The notes: generated from the sequence alone by a model not told the origin. A stretch of DNA of 64,000 nt from Mangrovibacterium lignilyticum (GCF_010882175.1 NZ_WKLH01000002.1:868001-932000), one strand, 5' to 3'. Shown: positions 38,742-48,051, numbered from the stretch's first letter. A program made the numbers and translations.

Positions 38742-40640
38742 ATGCGGCGCATACATCCAGGTTGCTTTAATCAACCTTCCCGGTGCGCCTGCTTGTCGGA
38801 TATTCCCTCACCCCGGGTTTCATCCTCCTTCGTCGGATTACACCCGAGGCTATAAACAGTTCACCCCGCCGGGACGAATGCCAAACTTGCTCGAAGCATA
38901 GACTGAACGCAGCAATAGCGAGTGAAAACACGGAAGTGCGACGCGTAAGCGTCAGGCATGGAGTGTTGAAAGCGAGCGGTGCGCAGCAATTGCCTCGGGC
39001 AGTCTTGATCTTTTGGTTCGTTTTGTATCAAGACAAAATGAACAGCCTGTCCGGCTTGAGGACAAAAAGATTGATTAATTGAAGATTATCATCATGCGGC
39101 GCATACATCCAGGTTGCTTTAATCAACCTCCCCGGTGCGCCTGTTTGTCGGTTACTACCTCTCCCGCGGGTTTCATCCGCCTGCGTCGGAATACACCCGC
39201 GGCTACAAACAGTTCACCCCGCCGGGACGAATGCCAAACTTGCTCGAAGCATAGACTGAACGCAGCAATAGCGAGTGAAAACACGGAAGTGCGACGCGTA
39301 AGCGTCAGGCATGGAGTGTTGAAAGCGAGCGGTGCGCAGCAATTGCCTCGGGCAGTCTTGATCTTTTGGTTCGTTTTGTATCAAGACAAAATGAACAGCC
39401 TGTCCGGCTTGAGGACAAAAAGATTGATTAATTGAAGATTATCATCATGCGGCGCATACATCCAGCTTGCTTTAATCAACCTTCCCGGTGCGCCTGTTTG
39501 TCGGTTACTACCTCTCCCGCGGGTTTCATCCGCCTGCGTCGGAATACACCCGCGGCTACAAATAATTCACCCCGCCGGGACGAATGCCAAACTTGCTCGA
39601 AGCATAGACTGAACGCAGCAATAGCGAGTAAAAACACGGAAGTGCGACGCGTAAGCGTCAGGCATGGAGTGTTGAAAGCGAGCGGTGCGCAGCAATTGCC
39701 TCGGGCAGTCTTGATCTTTTGGTTCGATTTGTATCAAGACAAAATGAACAGCCTGTCCGGCTTGAGGACAAAAAGATTGATTAATTGAAGATTATCATCA
39801 TGCGGCGCATACATCCAGCTTGCTTTAATCAACCTTCCCGGTGCGCCTTTTGTCGGTTACTACCTCTCCCGCGGGTTTCATCCGCCTGCGTCGGATTACA
39901 CCCGCGGCTACAAATAATTCACCCCGCCGGGACGAATGCCAAACTTGCTCGAAGCATAGACTGAACGCAGCAATAGCGAGTAAAAACACGGAAGTGCGAC
40001 GCGTAAGCGTCAGGCATGGAGTGTTGAAAGCGAGCGGTGCGCAGCAATTGCCTCGGGCAGTCTTGATCTTTTGGTTCGATTTGTATCAAGACAAAATGAA
40101 CAGCCTGTCCGGCTTGAGGACAAAAAGATTGATTAATTGAAGATTATCATCATGCGGCGCATACATCCAGGTTGCTTTAATCAACCTTCCCGGTGCGCCT
40201 TTTGTCGGATACTATCTTCCCCCCGGGTTTCATCCGCCGGCGTCGGAATACACCCGCGACTACAAATATTTCACCCCGCCGGGACGAATGCCAAACTTGC
40301 TCGAAGCATAGACTGCACGCAGCAATAGCGAGTGAAAACACGGAAGTGCGACGCGTAAGCGTCAGGCATGGAGTGTTGAAAGCGAGCGGTGCGCAGCAAT
40401 TGCCTCGGGCAGTCTTGATCTTTTGGTTCGTTTTGTATCAAGACAAAATGAACAGCCTGTCCGGCTTGAGGACAAAAAGATTGATTAATTGAAGATTATC
40501 ATCATGCGGCGCATACATCCAGGTTGCTTTAATCAACCTTCCCGGTGCGCCTCTTTGTCGGATACTATCTTCCCCCCGGGTTTCATCCACCTGCGTCGGA
40601 TTACACCTGCGGCTACAAATATTTCCCCCCGTCGGGGCAT
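38742..40640. repeat. Tandem array B: five 352/353-bp units plus a final linker
   Basis: Equivalent points lie at 38871, 39224, 39577, 39929 and 40281 (periods 353, 353, 352, 352). Each unit has a GC-rich linker with a GGCGCA/TGCGCC-closed hairpin and a CCGCGGGT/ACCCGCGG pair, followed by a ~190-bp core homologous to array A. A sixth linker at 40504-40640 lacks a core. Open frames of about 100-118 codons run through each unit but have no ribosome-binding context. I take them as incidental. Confidence 0.9.
38881..39075 (+). ncRNA. Candidate structured-RNA core, array B unit 1 (type copy)
   Basis: The core has a GNRA-capped hairpin GACGC-GTAA-GCGTC (38940-38953) within an AACAC/GTGTT stem. It has an 11-bp hairpin GTTCGTTTTGT (39016-39026) with ACAAAATGAAC (39033-39043). 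That hairpin's loop ATCAAG (39027-39032) is the exact complement of CTTGAT at 39004-39009, an H-type pseudoknot. The array A and 49944 versions differ in sequence but keep these pairings. Strand is inferred. Other cores start near 39234, 39587, 39939 and 40291. Confidence 0.5.
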
Positions 40641-40796
40641 TGAGCAAGCTGGAAAAAATGAGCTCGTCATAGCGCTATCGAAATAAATGCCCTACGGGCA
40701 AAGTGGATTGCCAGTCATTGTCCAAACCAGATGCGTTCGTCATTCCCCGCTTCACTTTCTAAAACAAAATAATACATGATTCGCACCATCGTATCT
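40152..40796. repeat. Left copy of the 645-bp direct repeat flanking gmd
   Basis: This segment (linker, core 5, final linker, and a tail ending in the octamer tract) recurs at 42680-43324 with a constant offset of 2,528 bp and no net insertion or deletion at the points I checked. Confidence 0.85.
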
Positions 40797-40868
40797 TCGT
40801 GTCTTCGTGTCTTCGTGCCATCGTGCCTTCGTGTCTTCGTGTCTTCGTGTCTTCGTGCCGTCGTATCT
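40781..40868. repeat. TCGTGTCT octamer tract
   Basis: Eleven 8-bp units (TCGCACCA, TCGTATCT, TCGTGTCT, TCGTGCCA and others) lie in register. The rest of the gap to gmd is pyrimidine-rich with TCAATCCATC-type repeats and a promoter. Confidence 0.8.
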
Positions 40869-40959
40869 TCCGCCTCTAAACTCCATGCCCTCTGCCTTCC
40901 ATCAATCCATCATTCCTTCAATCCATCCTTCTAACTTTTCAATTCTAATCTTCTCCCCC

Positions 40960-40990
40960 TTTGAAAGCAACGCTAAAATCCCGTTATTTG
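40960..40990 (+). promoter_or_regulatory. Promoter of gmd
   Basis: TTTG (40960-40963), 19 bp, then GTTATTTG followed by C (40983-40990) differ from the Bacteroidota consensus at two positions of the -7 box. The start codon is about 48 bp further on. Confidence 0.5.
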
Positions 40991-41038
40991 CATTCAGAAA
41001 ATAAAACAACAAGCATAAATCTCATTAACGACAAATAG

Positions 41039-42202
41039 ATGACGAAACAAAAAGTAGCATTCATTACCGGGATTACGGGACAGGACGGTGCATACCTGAC
41101 GGAATTTTTACTGAAAAAAGGATACATCGTACACGGATTGAAACGTCGTTCATCCTTGTTTAATACCGACCGCATTGATCACCTGTACCAGGATCCGCAT
41201 GTCGAAAACCGGAACCTGATTCTGCATTATGGTGACCTGACTGACAGTATGAACCTGACCCGGATCATCCAGGAAGTACAACCCGATGAGATCTACAACC
41301 TGGCTGCAATGAGCCATGTGAAAGTTAGTTTTGACACTCCGGAATACACGGCGAATGCCGATGGCATTGGCACCCTGCGTATCCTGGAAGCTGTTCGCCT
41401 TTTGGGCTTAACCGAGAAAACACGCATCTACCAGGCGTCAACATCCGAGCTATACGGATTGGTTCAGGCTGTTCCGCAATCGGAAACGACCCCTTTCTAT
41501 CCCCGCTCGCCCTATGCCGTTGCCAAAATGTACGCCTACTGGATCACGGTGAACTACCGCGAAGCTTATAAAATGCACGCATCAAACGGCATCCTGTTCA
41601 ACCACGAGAGTCCGATTCGCGGTGAAACCTTTGTCACCCGCAAGGTAACGCGAGCCATGAGCCGGATTGTACTGGGCATGCAGGATAAAGTCTATATGGG
41701 AAACCTGTCGAGCAAACGGGACTGGGGCCACGCCAAAGACTACATCAAAGCCATGTACCTGATTTTGCAACAAGACCAGCCGGACGATTATGTGATTGCG
41801 ACGGGGATTACAACCACAATTCGCGATTTCATTAAACTGGCCGGTGCTGAAGCAGGACTGGAAATCGGCTTCAAAGGCGAGGGAGCTGATGAAAAAGCCT
41901 ATATCGAAGCGGTTGACGAAAAAGTTTTCAGTGAAAAGGTTGGCGAACAATACCTGGCAAACATCCAGGCTAAAATCAAGACCCAAGCGGAGATCGTAGA
42001 GGTTGATCCGCAGTATTTCCGACCGACAGAGGTTGATCTGCTCATCGGTGATCCAACCAAATCGAACACCGTTTTAGGATGGAAACCGGAATACGACCTG
42101 AAAGGTCTGGTCAAGGACATGATGCAATCAGATATCAAACTCATGCAAAAAGACGCTTACCTGAAAGCAGGTGGCTACCAGGTGATGAACTATTTCGAAT
42201 AA
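41039..42202 (+). CDS. gmd: GDP-mannose 4,6-dehydratase
   Basis: This 387-residue SDR enzyme makes GDP-4-keto-6-deoxymannose, the precursor of GDP-fucose, GDP-rhamnose and GDP-perosamine. It has [20 protein letters not shown] at the NADP site, the THR-SER catalytic STSELYG, YAVAK, and [15 protein letters not shown]. No fcl, rmd or per gene is in the window, so the next step must be encoded elsewhere. It stands alone with its own promoter and terminator between two direct repeats. Confidence 0.95.
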   Translation: MTKQKVAFITGITGQDGAYLTEFLLKKGYIVHGLKRRSSLFNTDRIDHLYQDPHVENRNLILHYGDLTDSMNLTRIIQEVQPDEIYNLAAMSHVKVSFDTPEYTANADGIGTLRILEAVRLLGLTEKTRIYQASTSELYGLVQAVPQSETTPFYPRSPYAVAKMYAYWITVNYREAYKMHASNGILFNHESPIRGETFVTRKVTRAMSRIVLGMQDKVYMGNLSSKRDWGHAKDYIKAMYLILQQDQPDDYVIATGITTTIRDFIKLAGAEAGLEIGFKGEGADEKAYIEAVDEKVFSEKVGEQYLANIQAKIKTQAEIVEVDPQYFRPTEVDLLIGDPTKSNTVLGWKPEYDLKGLVKDMMQSDIKLMQKDAYLKAGGYQVMNYFE

Positions 42203-42231
42203 AATCGGGATTGCATCCGAATAAAGAATTT

Positions 42232-42264
42232 AAAGGTCTGGCTATTTTAGCCGGACCTTTCTTT
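42232..42264 (+). terminator. Terminator of gmd
   Basis: AAAGGTCTGGCTA (42232-42244) and TAGCCGGACCTTT (42248-42260) form a 13-bp stem with one G-U pair and a 3-nt loop, then C and TTTT. It is A/T-rich on both sides and may work in both directions. Confidence 0.85.
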
Positions 42265-42274
42265 TAACCGCCTG

Positions 42275-42640
42275 CCTCTCGTTTGAGCGAAGCGGTAACG
42301 CTGGGCGGGTTGTCCTGAGTTTGTAACTCATACCACCACCGTCTGCGAATGCGGATCGCATCAACCTCAGTGCCTTGAGCAACGGAGCAGGGAAATAAGG
42401 GGTATCGTGATGCTATTGAAATAAATGCCCTACGGGCAAAATAGATTGTCAGGCTTCGTGCAAATTAGATGCATTCGTCTTTTCATGCTTCATTTCCAGA
42501 AAAAACAGGCAGGCTTCGTGTTATCGTACCTTCGTTCGATCGTACCATCGTGCCTCACCAAATCCGTATGAGCGAAGCGGTAACAGCCTGTCCTGATGGC
42601 TTTCGGGATGGGGCTTGTTGCCTCGAGTTTACAACTCAAT
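42275..42640. repeat. REP-like elements (copies 2 and 3) and a diverged tail repeat
   Basis: Copy 2 (42275-42330) and copy 3 (42555-42640) of the GAGCGAAGCGGTAAC ... GAGTTTGTAACTC element frame a diverged version of the array tail (42415-42550: AAATAAATGCCCTACGGGCAAA, then ATGCATTCGTC and a TCGTACC octamer remnant). There is no gene in this stretch. Confidence 0.6.
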
Positions 42641-42679
42641 TCAAGATATAGTATGAACACGCCCCCGGCCATGCTGCAA

Positions 42680-43324
42680 TGCGGCGCATGCATCCAACTT
42701 GCTTTAATTAACCTTCCCGGTGCGCCTGTTTGTCCGTTACTACCTCACCCGCGGGTTTCATCCTCCTGCGTCGGAATACACCCACGGCTATAAACAGTTC
42801 ACCCCGCCGGGGTGAATGCCAAACTTTCTCGAAGCATAGACTGCACGCAGCAATAGCGAGTGAAAACACGGAAGTGCGACGCGTAAGCGTCAGGCATGGA
42901 GTGTTGAAAGTGAGCGGTGCGCAGCAATTGCCTCGGGCAGTCTTGATCTTTTGGTTCGTTTTGTATCAAGACAAAATGAACAGCCTGTCCGGCTTGAGGA
43001 CAAAAAGATTGATTAATTGAAGATTATCATCATGCGGCGCATACATCCAGGTTGCTTTAATCAACCTTCCCGGTGCGCCTGTTTGTCGGATACTACCCTA
43101 CCCTCGGGCTTCATCCACCTGCGTCGGATTACACCCGTGGCTACAAATATTTCCCCCCGTCGGGGCATTGAGCAAGCTGGAAAAAATGAGCTCGTCATAG
43201 CGCTATCGAAATAAATGCCCTACGGGTAAAGTGGATTGCCAGTCATTGTCCAAACCAGATGCGTTCGTCATTCCCCGCTTCACTTTCTAAAACAAAATAA
43301 TACATGATTCGCACCATCGTATCA
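42680..43324. repeat. Right copy of the 645-bp direct repeat flanking gmd (contains core C)
   Basis: It has the same order as 40152-40796: linker, one core (about 42818-43020), core-less linker, and a tail with CCGTCGGGGCATTGAGCAAG. All checked points are offset by 2,528 bp. A few substitutions separate the copies. Confidence 0.85.
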
Positions 43325-43450
43325 TCGTGTCTTCGTGTCTTCGTGCAATCGTGTCTTCGTGTCTTCCTGCTGTCGCGTCTTCGTGTCTTCGTGTCTTCCT
43401 GCCGTCGTACCGTCGTGCCATCGTGCTTTCGCGCCATCGTGCCGTCACGT
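43309..43450. repeat. TCGTGTCT octamer tract, second copy
   Basis: About 17 octamers of the same kind as at 40781, including TCGTGTCT, TCGTGCAA, TCCTGCTG and TCGCGTCT. The tract is longer than its counterpart, consistent with slippage. Confidence 0.8.
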
Positions 43451-43504
43451 GTTCTGCCCCCCTATCAGATCAATTAAACTTGTTAATAACGATTTACATG
43501 ACCA

Positions 43505-43536
43505 CTTGGCGGTTTCAGGCGGATTCCGTTTATTTG
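43505..43536 (+). promoter_or_regulatory. Promoter of the initiating transferase gene
   Basis: CTTG (43505-43508), 20 bp, and TTTATTTG followed by C (43529-43536) resemble the TTTG/TAnnTTTG pair with one mismatch in each box. The ATG is 44 bp downstream. Confidence 0.45.
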
Positions 43537-43579
43537 CAAAAGTTTAAAACAAGTGAAAAATCTGGCTTAACGGAACACA

Positions 43580-44956
43580 ATGGGCTCACGCGAATCTGAA
43601 CTGAAGATTATATTCTTATTTTTTGACCTTTTAATATTGAATCTGGCTATCAGCTTAGTAGCATGGATGCGATTCGATATTTCCATCGATGATTTGAAAC
43701 AGACCGGAACCTACGTCCTGCATGCCAATCTTTCCTGGTTGATTACCTTCTCCATTTTTTCGAAGAAAAACCTCTATTTGCGCGACAGTTTTATGAACCG
43801 GCTTGAACGGATCACCAAGCGCACCATGATTTTCATCTTGATTGCCAGTGTCCTGGGATTTATATTCATGCCCCGTTATTTCTCCCGGGCATTTTTCCTC
43901 GAATATGCGGCCCTTTTCTTTGTCGGAAAAGTTATCTTTTATTATTTCCTGTATAAATACTTAAAATTCAGACGGGAAAAAGGACTCAATACCTTACGGT
44001 CACTTATCATCGGTTATAATGATACTTCGTTGCTGCTTCAACGGATGATCGCCAGTAATCCCTTACTGGGATACCAATTTTGTGGCTTCCTCACCTCAAA
44101 AACGAATGTTGATGATCATATTCTGGGAACACCGGATGATTTGATTCGTGAAATTGAAAAGCAGGACATTCAACTGGTTTTTATATCCGTGTCGTTAATT
44201 GCCGGTGAAAACAACAACAGCAAATACCTGGAAATCTGTAACCGCATGGGGGTTCGCGTTCGCTTTGTGCCGCAAAACCAGCGTTGGTTCAAATCCCGCA
44301 TGAATATGGAATCAGTTGGAAACCTCGTGGTTATTAATCCGCAGGAAATCCCGCTCGACGATATTGGCGCCCGCGTTTCAAAGCGTGTCTTCGATCTTGT
44401 TTTTTCACTCATCATCATCATTGCGATCCTCTCATGGCTCGTACCGATTATCGGCGCTATCATCAAACTAACGTCCAAAGGGCCAGTCTTCTTCATTCAA
44501 AAGCGAACCGGACTAAACAACAAGGTCTTTTATTGCCTGAAGTTCCGAAGCATGGCGCCCAACAACCAGGCCGATTCTCATCAAGCGAAAGCAAACGATG
44601 GCCGGATTACACCAATTGGCCACTTTTTACGAAAAACGAACCTGGATGAATTCCCCCAGTTTTTCAATGTGCTGATCGGGCAAATGTCAGTTGTTGGTCC
44701 GCGCCCGCACATGCTAAAGCATACCGAGGAATATGCCGGTCTGATCGACCAGTACCTGACCCGTCATTACATCAAACCGGGTGTAACCGGATGGGCACAA
44801 ATAAACGGCTACCGGGGCGAAACCGACGAACTTTGGAAAATGGAAAAACGGGTTAAGTATGACCGGGAATATATCGAAAACTGGACCTTTATTTGGGATT
44901 TCAACATCATATGGAAGACGATTTTCAGCTCCAAAGCCCGGGAGAATGCCCGATGA
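43580..44956 (+). CDS. Undecaprenyl-phosphate sugar phosphotransferase (WcaJ/WbaP type)
   Basis: This 458-residue membrane enzyme transfers a sugar 1-phosphate to undecaprenyl phosphate and so begins repeat-unit assembly. It has four N-terminal membrane helices, a Rossmann-like central domain (IIGYNDTSLLLQRMI) and a further helix near residue 275. The C-terminal catalytic domain (KLTSKGPVFFIQKRTG, KFRSM, DEFPQFFNVLIGQMSVVGPRP, KPGVTGWAQINGYRGET) begins after it. The domain order is that of the glucose-1-phosphate transferase group. A second, shorter transferase follows at 45044. Confidence 0.92.
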   Translation: MGSRESELKIIFLFFDLLILNLAISLVAWMRFDISIDDLKQTGTYVLHANLSWLITFSIFSKKNLYLRDSFMNRLERITKRTMIFILIASVLGFIFMPRYFSRAFFLEYAALFFVGKVIFYYFLYKYLKFRREKGLNTLRSLIIGYNDTSLLLQRMIASNPLLGYQFCGFLTSKTNVDDHILGTPDDLIREIEKQDIQLVFISVSLIAGENNNSKYLEICNRMGVRVRFVPQNQRWFKSRMNMESVGNLVVINPQEIPLDDIGARVSKRVFDLVFSLIIIIAILSWLVPIIGAIIKLTSKGPVFFIQKRTGLNNKVFYCLKFRSMAPNNQADSHQAKANDGRITPIGHFLRKTNLDEFPQFFNVLIGQMSVVGPRPHMLKHTEEYAGLIDQYLTRHYIKPGVTGWAQINGYRGETDELWKMEKRVKYDREYIENWTFIWDFNIIWKTIFSSKARENAR

Positions 44957-45043
44957 ATCGTTCAATAAAAACCTGATTAAGCCGCATCGAATCCGAAAAA
45001 AAGTACCATTTTTACCTGCCGAAAACTTAAAACGATCGAATCT

Positions 45044-45787
45044 ATGATAAACACAACTGCAGCGAAAGTGCAGGTGGAAGAACCGGAAGAAGCTTTTCCC
45101 TACAAACCACCAACACCGGAAATAAAAGCAAAATACCAGGAGCTTTTTGAACTGAATACCCCCCTGCCGGTGCCCTTTCCCAAATTACTGTTTGACAAAT
45201 TGCTGGCGCTGTCCATTCTCCTGTGTTGCCTGCCAATCATCTTCTTTTTATTGGTTTTTAATGTACTGGAAGGCCTGTTTATTCCGGAGAACAGAGGCCC
45301 CTTATTTTTTTACTACAATGCGGTAAGCCGGGGGAAAGTATTCAAGAAATGGAAAATCCGGCTGATAAAAACCAAATACATTGATCAGGAATTAAAAGCC
45401 AAAGGCGACTGGCATGCCTATAAAAATGAATGGATACCGGAAGCCCGAACCAATCTGGGTAAATTCGTTAAGAAATTTTACCTGGATGAAATTCCGCAAT
45501 TCTTCAACGTGCTGGCAGGCGATATGTCGATTGTTGGTCCCCGCCCCCTGGCGATCCACCACTACGAACGCGATCAGGCACAAGGCAATGTTCCCCGAAC
45601 ATTAATTCGGGGCGGCCTGTTGGGCTATGGCCACATCCGTAAAGGAACAGCCGAGTTTGGCTTACCGATCTACGAATATGAGTACGTATACCGCTACAAG
45701 AACTATTCTCCCTGGAAAGTCCTGAAATTAGACTTGTGGATTATTGGCAAAGGAATCCTGGTCATGCTTAAAGGTGGCGGTTATTAA
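45044..45787 (+). CDS. Short sugar-phosphate transferase (PglC-like catalytic domain only)
   Basis: This 247-residue protein has one membrane segment near residues 50-75 and the Bac_transf domain, with DEIPQFFNVLAGDMSIVGPRP as its hallmark. It lacks the Rossmann and multi-helix N-terminus of the preceding protein. The typical GPVFF/KFRSM segment is replaced by GPLFFYYNAVSRGKVFKKWKIRL, so its donor may differ. The N-terminal 45 residues are acidic and proline-rich. Two initiating enzymes side by side suggest two products or a modified step. Confidence 0.8.
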   Translation: MINTTAAKVQVEEPEEAFPYKPPTPEIKAKYQELFELNTPLPVPFPKLLFDKLLALSILLCCLPIIFFLLVFNVLEGLFIPENRGPLFFYYNAVSRGKVFKKWKIRLIKTKYIDQELKAKGDWHAYKNEWIPEARTNLGKFVKKFYLDEIPQFFNVLAGDMSIVGPRPLAIHHYERDQAQGNVPRTLIRGGLLGYGHIRKGTAEFGLPIYEYEYVYRYKNYSPWKVLKLDLWIIGKGILVMLKGGGY

Positions 45788-45936
45788 CGCCTTAAATGGC
45801 AAAAGAAACCGAAGGCAGCTCCTGAACTAAGGTTTTGATTGGGCACTCGATTTACTTACAGGGCCTGCCTGAAAGAAGATCGATTTTCTGCCGCACTAGC
45901 GATACCGGACCGGACAAAAGATCGATTCGGTTGAGC

Positions 45937-46024
45937 TTTTGCATTGTTCGATGTCCGATTCGTACAATTCGCATAATTTCCTGTATATTCGTAATCATTC
46001 GTATCAAATTCGTGTAATTCGCAT
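45937..46024. repeat. ATTCG-type repeat tract before rfbA
   Basis: Repeated ATTCGTAC, AATTCGCA, TATTCGTA and AATTCGTG words fill the segment up to 5 bp before the rfbA start. Related words occur before ugd (13170-13190) and inside it (14364-14402). Confidence 0.65.
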
Positions 46025-46028
46025 CCAA

Positions 46029-46901
46029 ATGAAAGGAATCATATTAGCCGGAGGATCCGGCACACGACTCTATCCCATCACCAAAGGTATTTCCAAACAG
46101 TTGCTGCCCATCTACGATAAACCGATGATCTATTACCCGCTTTCGGTCTTAATGTTGGCAGGTATCCAGCAGATTCTGATTATATCGACCCCGGAAGATT
46201 TACCCAACTTCGAGAAGCTCCTGGGAACCGGAGAAGAACTCGGATTGAGTTTCAGCTACCAGGTGCAGCCCAGCCCCGACGGTTTGGCACAAGCGTTTAC
46301 CTTGGGAGCTGAATTCATTGGACAAGATGACGTGTGCATGGTTTTGGGAGATAACATTTTCTATGGTCAGGGATTCACCCGATTATTGCAGGATGCCCGG
46401 AAAAATGTCGAGATCGAACGGAAATCGACCGTATTCGCCTATTACGTGAATGATCCCGAACGCTATGGCGTAGCAACTTTTGACCAAAATGGCAACGTAA
46501 CATCGATTGAAGAAAAACCGGAGCATCCCGCTTCGAATTACGCTGTTGTAGGTCTTTATTTTTACACGAACGATGTGGTGAAGGTAGCTTCAGAGATTCA
46601 GCCATCTGCACGCGGAGAATACGAAATTACAACCGTCAACCAGCACTACCTGGCTGAAAACCGCTTGAAGGTGGAATTAATGGGCCGCGGTTATGCCTGG
46701 CTGGACACCGGCACACACAAGTCCTTTCTGGACGCCAGCACCTTTATAGAGACCGTCGAAAGCCGCCAGGGCCTGAAGATTGCCTGTATTGAAGAAATCG
46801 CCTACACGATGGGCTATATCAATAAGGAACAACTGCTAAAACTGGCAGAGCCATTAAAAAAGAATGACTATGGCCAGTATCTGATAAAGCTGGTAAAATG
46901 A
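46029..46901 (+). CDS. rfbA: Glucose-1-phosphate thymidylyltransferase
   Basis: This 290-residue protein makes dTDP-glucose. It starts [18 protein letters not shown] and contains [16 protein letters not shown] and the GDNIFYG metal site. The start at 46029 is fixed by the conserved N-terminus; the upstream in-frame ATG at 45939 runs through a repeat tract. rfbC follows after an inserted four-helix-bundle gene. rfbB and rfbD are not in the window. Confidence 0.95.
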   Translation: MKGIILAGGSGTRLYPITKGISKQLLPIYDKPMIYYPLSVLMLAGIQQILIISTPEDLPNFEKLLGTGEELGLSFSYQVQPSPDGLAQAFTLGAEFIGQDDVCMVLGDNIFYGQGFTRLLQDARKNVEIERKSTVFAYYVNDPERYGVATFDQNGNVTSIEEKPEHPASNYAVVGLYFYTNDVVKVASEIQPSARGEYEITTVNQHYLAENRLKVELMGRGYAWLDTGTHKSFLDASTFIETVESRQGLKIACIEEIAYTMGYINKEQLLKLAEPLKKNDYGQYLIKLVK

Positions 46902-46934
46902 TGCTCAACTGTTAATCCCGGCAGCAATCGGGAG

Positions 46935-46972
46935 TTGAATTGTTGAATTGTTGAATCGTTGAATTGTTTAAC
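46935..46972. repeat. Left inverted-repeat flank of four-helix-bundle element 3
   Basis: Octamers of GTTGAATT/GTTGAATC type end in GTTGAATTGTTTAAC (46958-46972), which is the exact reverse complement of 47351-47365. Confidence 0.8.
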
Positions 46973-46986
46973 TGTTACTATCGATC

Positions 46987-47355
46987 ATGCAGAATCAATA
47001 TCAATACCCTTTCGAAAAATTGGATGTTTGGCAGTTGTCGATCAAATTAGCTAAAATGGTCTATCAAACTTCTATTCGTTTCCCGGAAACAGAGAAGTTT
47101 GGTCTCACGAATCAAATCAGGCGAGCATCGGTTTCCATTTCTTCAAATATTGCAGAGGGATCGGCAAGAACGAGTTCAAAGAATCAAGCCCGTTTCTATG
47201 AGATAGCATTCGGCTCTCTAATGGAGGTTACAAGCCAACTGATTTTGGCTGTTGAGCTCGAATATATCTCCAAAGAAACCAATGAGGATTTCAGACCTAA
47301 AATTGATGAGATCGCTAACAAATTAAATGCACTCAGAAACAGTTGCTTTCGTTAA
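46987..47355 (+). CDS. Four-helix-bundle protein (S23/IVP family), copy 3
   Basis: This 122-residue helical protein of the 23S rRNA intervening-sequence ORF family has KLDVWQLSIKLAKMVYQTS, FGLTNQIRRASVSISSNIAEGSAR and an ASFGSLMEVTSQL-like segment. It sits between rfbA and rfbC and is flanked by inverted octamer repeats. The stop codon lies within the right repeat, exactly as in copy 2. Its sequence is well diverged from copies 1 and 2, which suggests separate insertions. Confidence 0.9.
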   Translation: MQNQYQYPFEKLDVWQLSIKLAKMVYQTSIRFPETEKFGLTNQIRRASVSISSNIAEGSARTSSKNQARFYEIAFGSLMEVTSQLILAVELEYISKETNEDFRPKIDEIANKLNALRNSCFR

Positions 47356-47458
47356 ACAATTCAACATTCCGAAACACATCAACATCTTCAAACAACTCAA
47401 CGATTCAACAATTCAACACATCAACGATTCAACACATCAACACATCAACATTTAATCA
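47351..47458. repeat. Right inverted-repeat flank of element 3 (CAAC(A/G)ATT octamers)
   Basis: GTTAAACAATTCAAC (47351-47365) pairs perfectly with the left flank. CAACGATT, CAACAATT and CAACACAT units continue to 2 bp before the rfbC start. Confidence 0.8.
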
Positions 47459-47460
47459 AC

Positions 47461-48051
47461 ATGAACATCATCCCAACAAACATACCCGACGTATTAATCT
47501 TCGAGCCGAAAGTATTTGGAGACGCTCGTGGTTATTTTTTTGAATCCTTCCGTCAGGATGTCTTTGAAAAAGCCGTTGGCAAAACGCATTTTATTCAGGA
47601 TAACCAATCGAAATCATCCTATGGGGTTTTGCGTGGCTTACATTTTCAACGTCCACCTTATGCCCAGTCCAAATTGGTCCGTTGTATTCAAGGAGAAGTA
47701 TTGGATGTAGCCGTTGATATACGAATCGGATCACCGACTTACGGCAAACATGCTGCCGTTCGCTTGTCGGCGGAAAACCATCGCCAATTATGGGTGCCGC
47801 AGGGGTTTGCTCACGGTTTTGTCGTATTAAGCGAAACAGCTGTATTTGCGTACAAATGCGACAACTACTATGCCCCGGAATATGATGCCGGTATGCTGTG
47901 GAATGATCCGCTGTTGGAAATTGACTGGCTTATCCCAGTCAAAGACATTCAGTTGTCGGAAAAGGACCGCAAACAACCCGCTTTCGAGTCTGTTCAGGAC
48001 TACAGCTATGCCGAATACAAAAGAGAATTAAGATACCCTCCGGTAGACTGA
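47461..48051 (+). CDS. rfbC: dTDP-4-dehydrorhamnose 3,5-epimerase
   Basis: This 196-residue cupin enzyme epimerises dTDP-4-keto-6-deoxyglucose at C3 and C5. It has FFESFRQDVF, the catalytic histidine in VLRGLHFQ (His61) and the FAHGFVVLSE and YKCDNYYAP motifs. It is slightly longer than usual (about 185). Without rfbB and rfbD nearby, dTDP-rhamnose synthesis would need genes elsewhere. Confidence 0.93.
   Translation: MNIIPTNIPDVLIFEPKVFGDARGYFFESFRQDVFEKAVGKTHFIQDNQSKSSYGVLRGLHFQRPPYAQSKLVRCIQGEVLDVAVDIRIGSPTYGKHAAVRLSAENHRQLWVPQGFAHGFVVLSETAVFAYKCDNYYAPEYDAGMLWNDPLLEIDWLIPVKDIQLSEKDRKQPAFESVQDYSYAEYKRELRYPPVD

Noticed and set aside
38783-40686. Forward open frames of 63-118 codons in array B
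   Set aside because: Their frame does not correspond to the frame that aligns best with array A, the starts vary from unit to unit, and no family pattern is seen.
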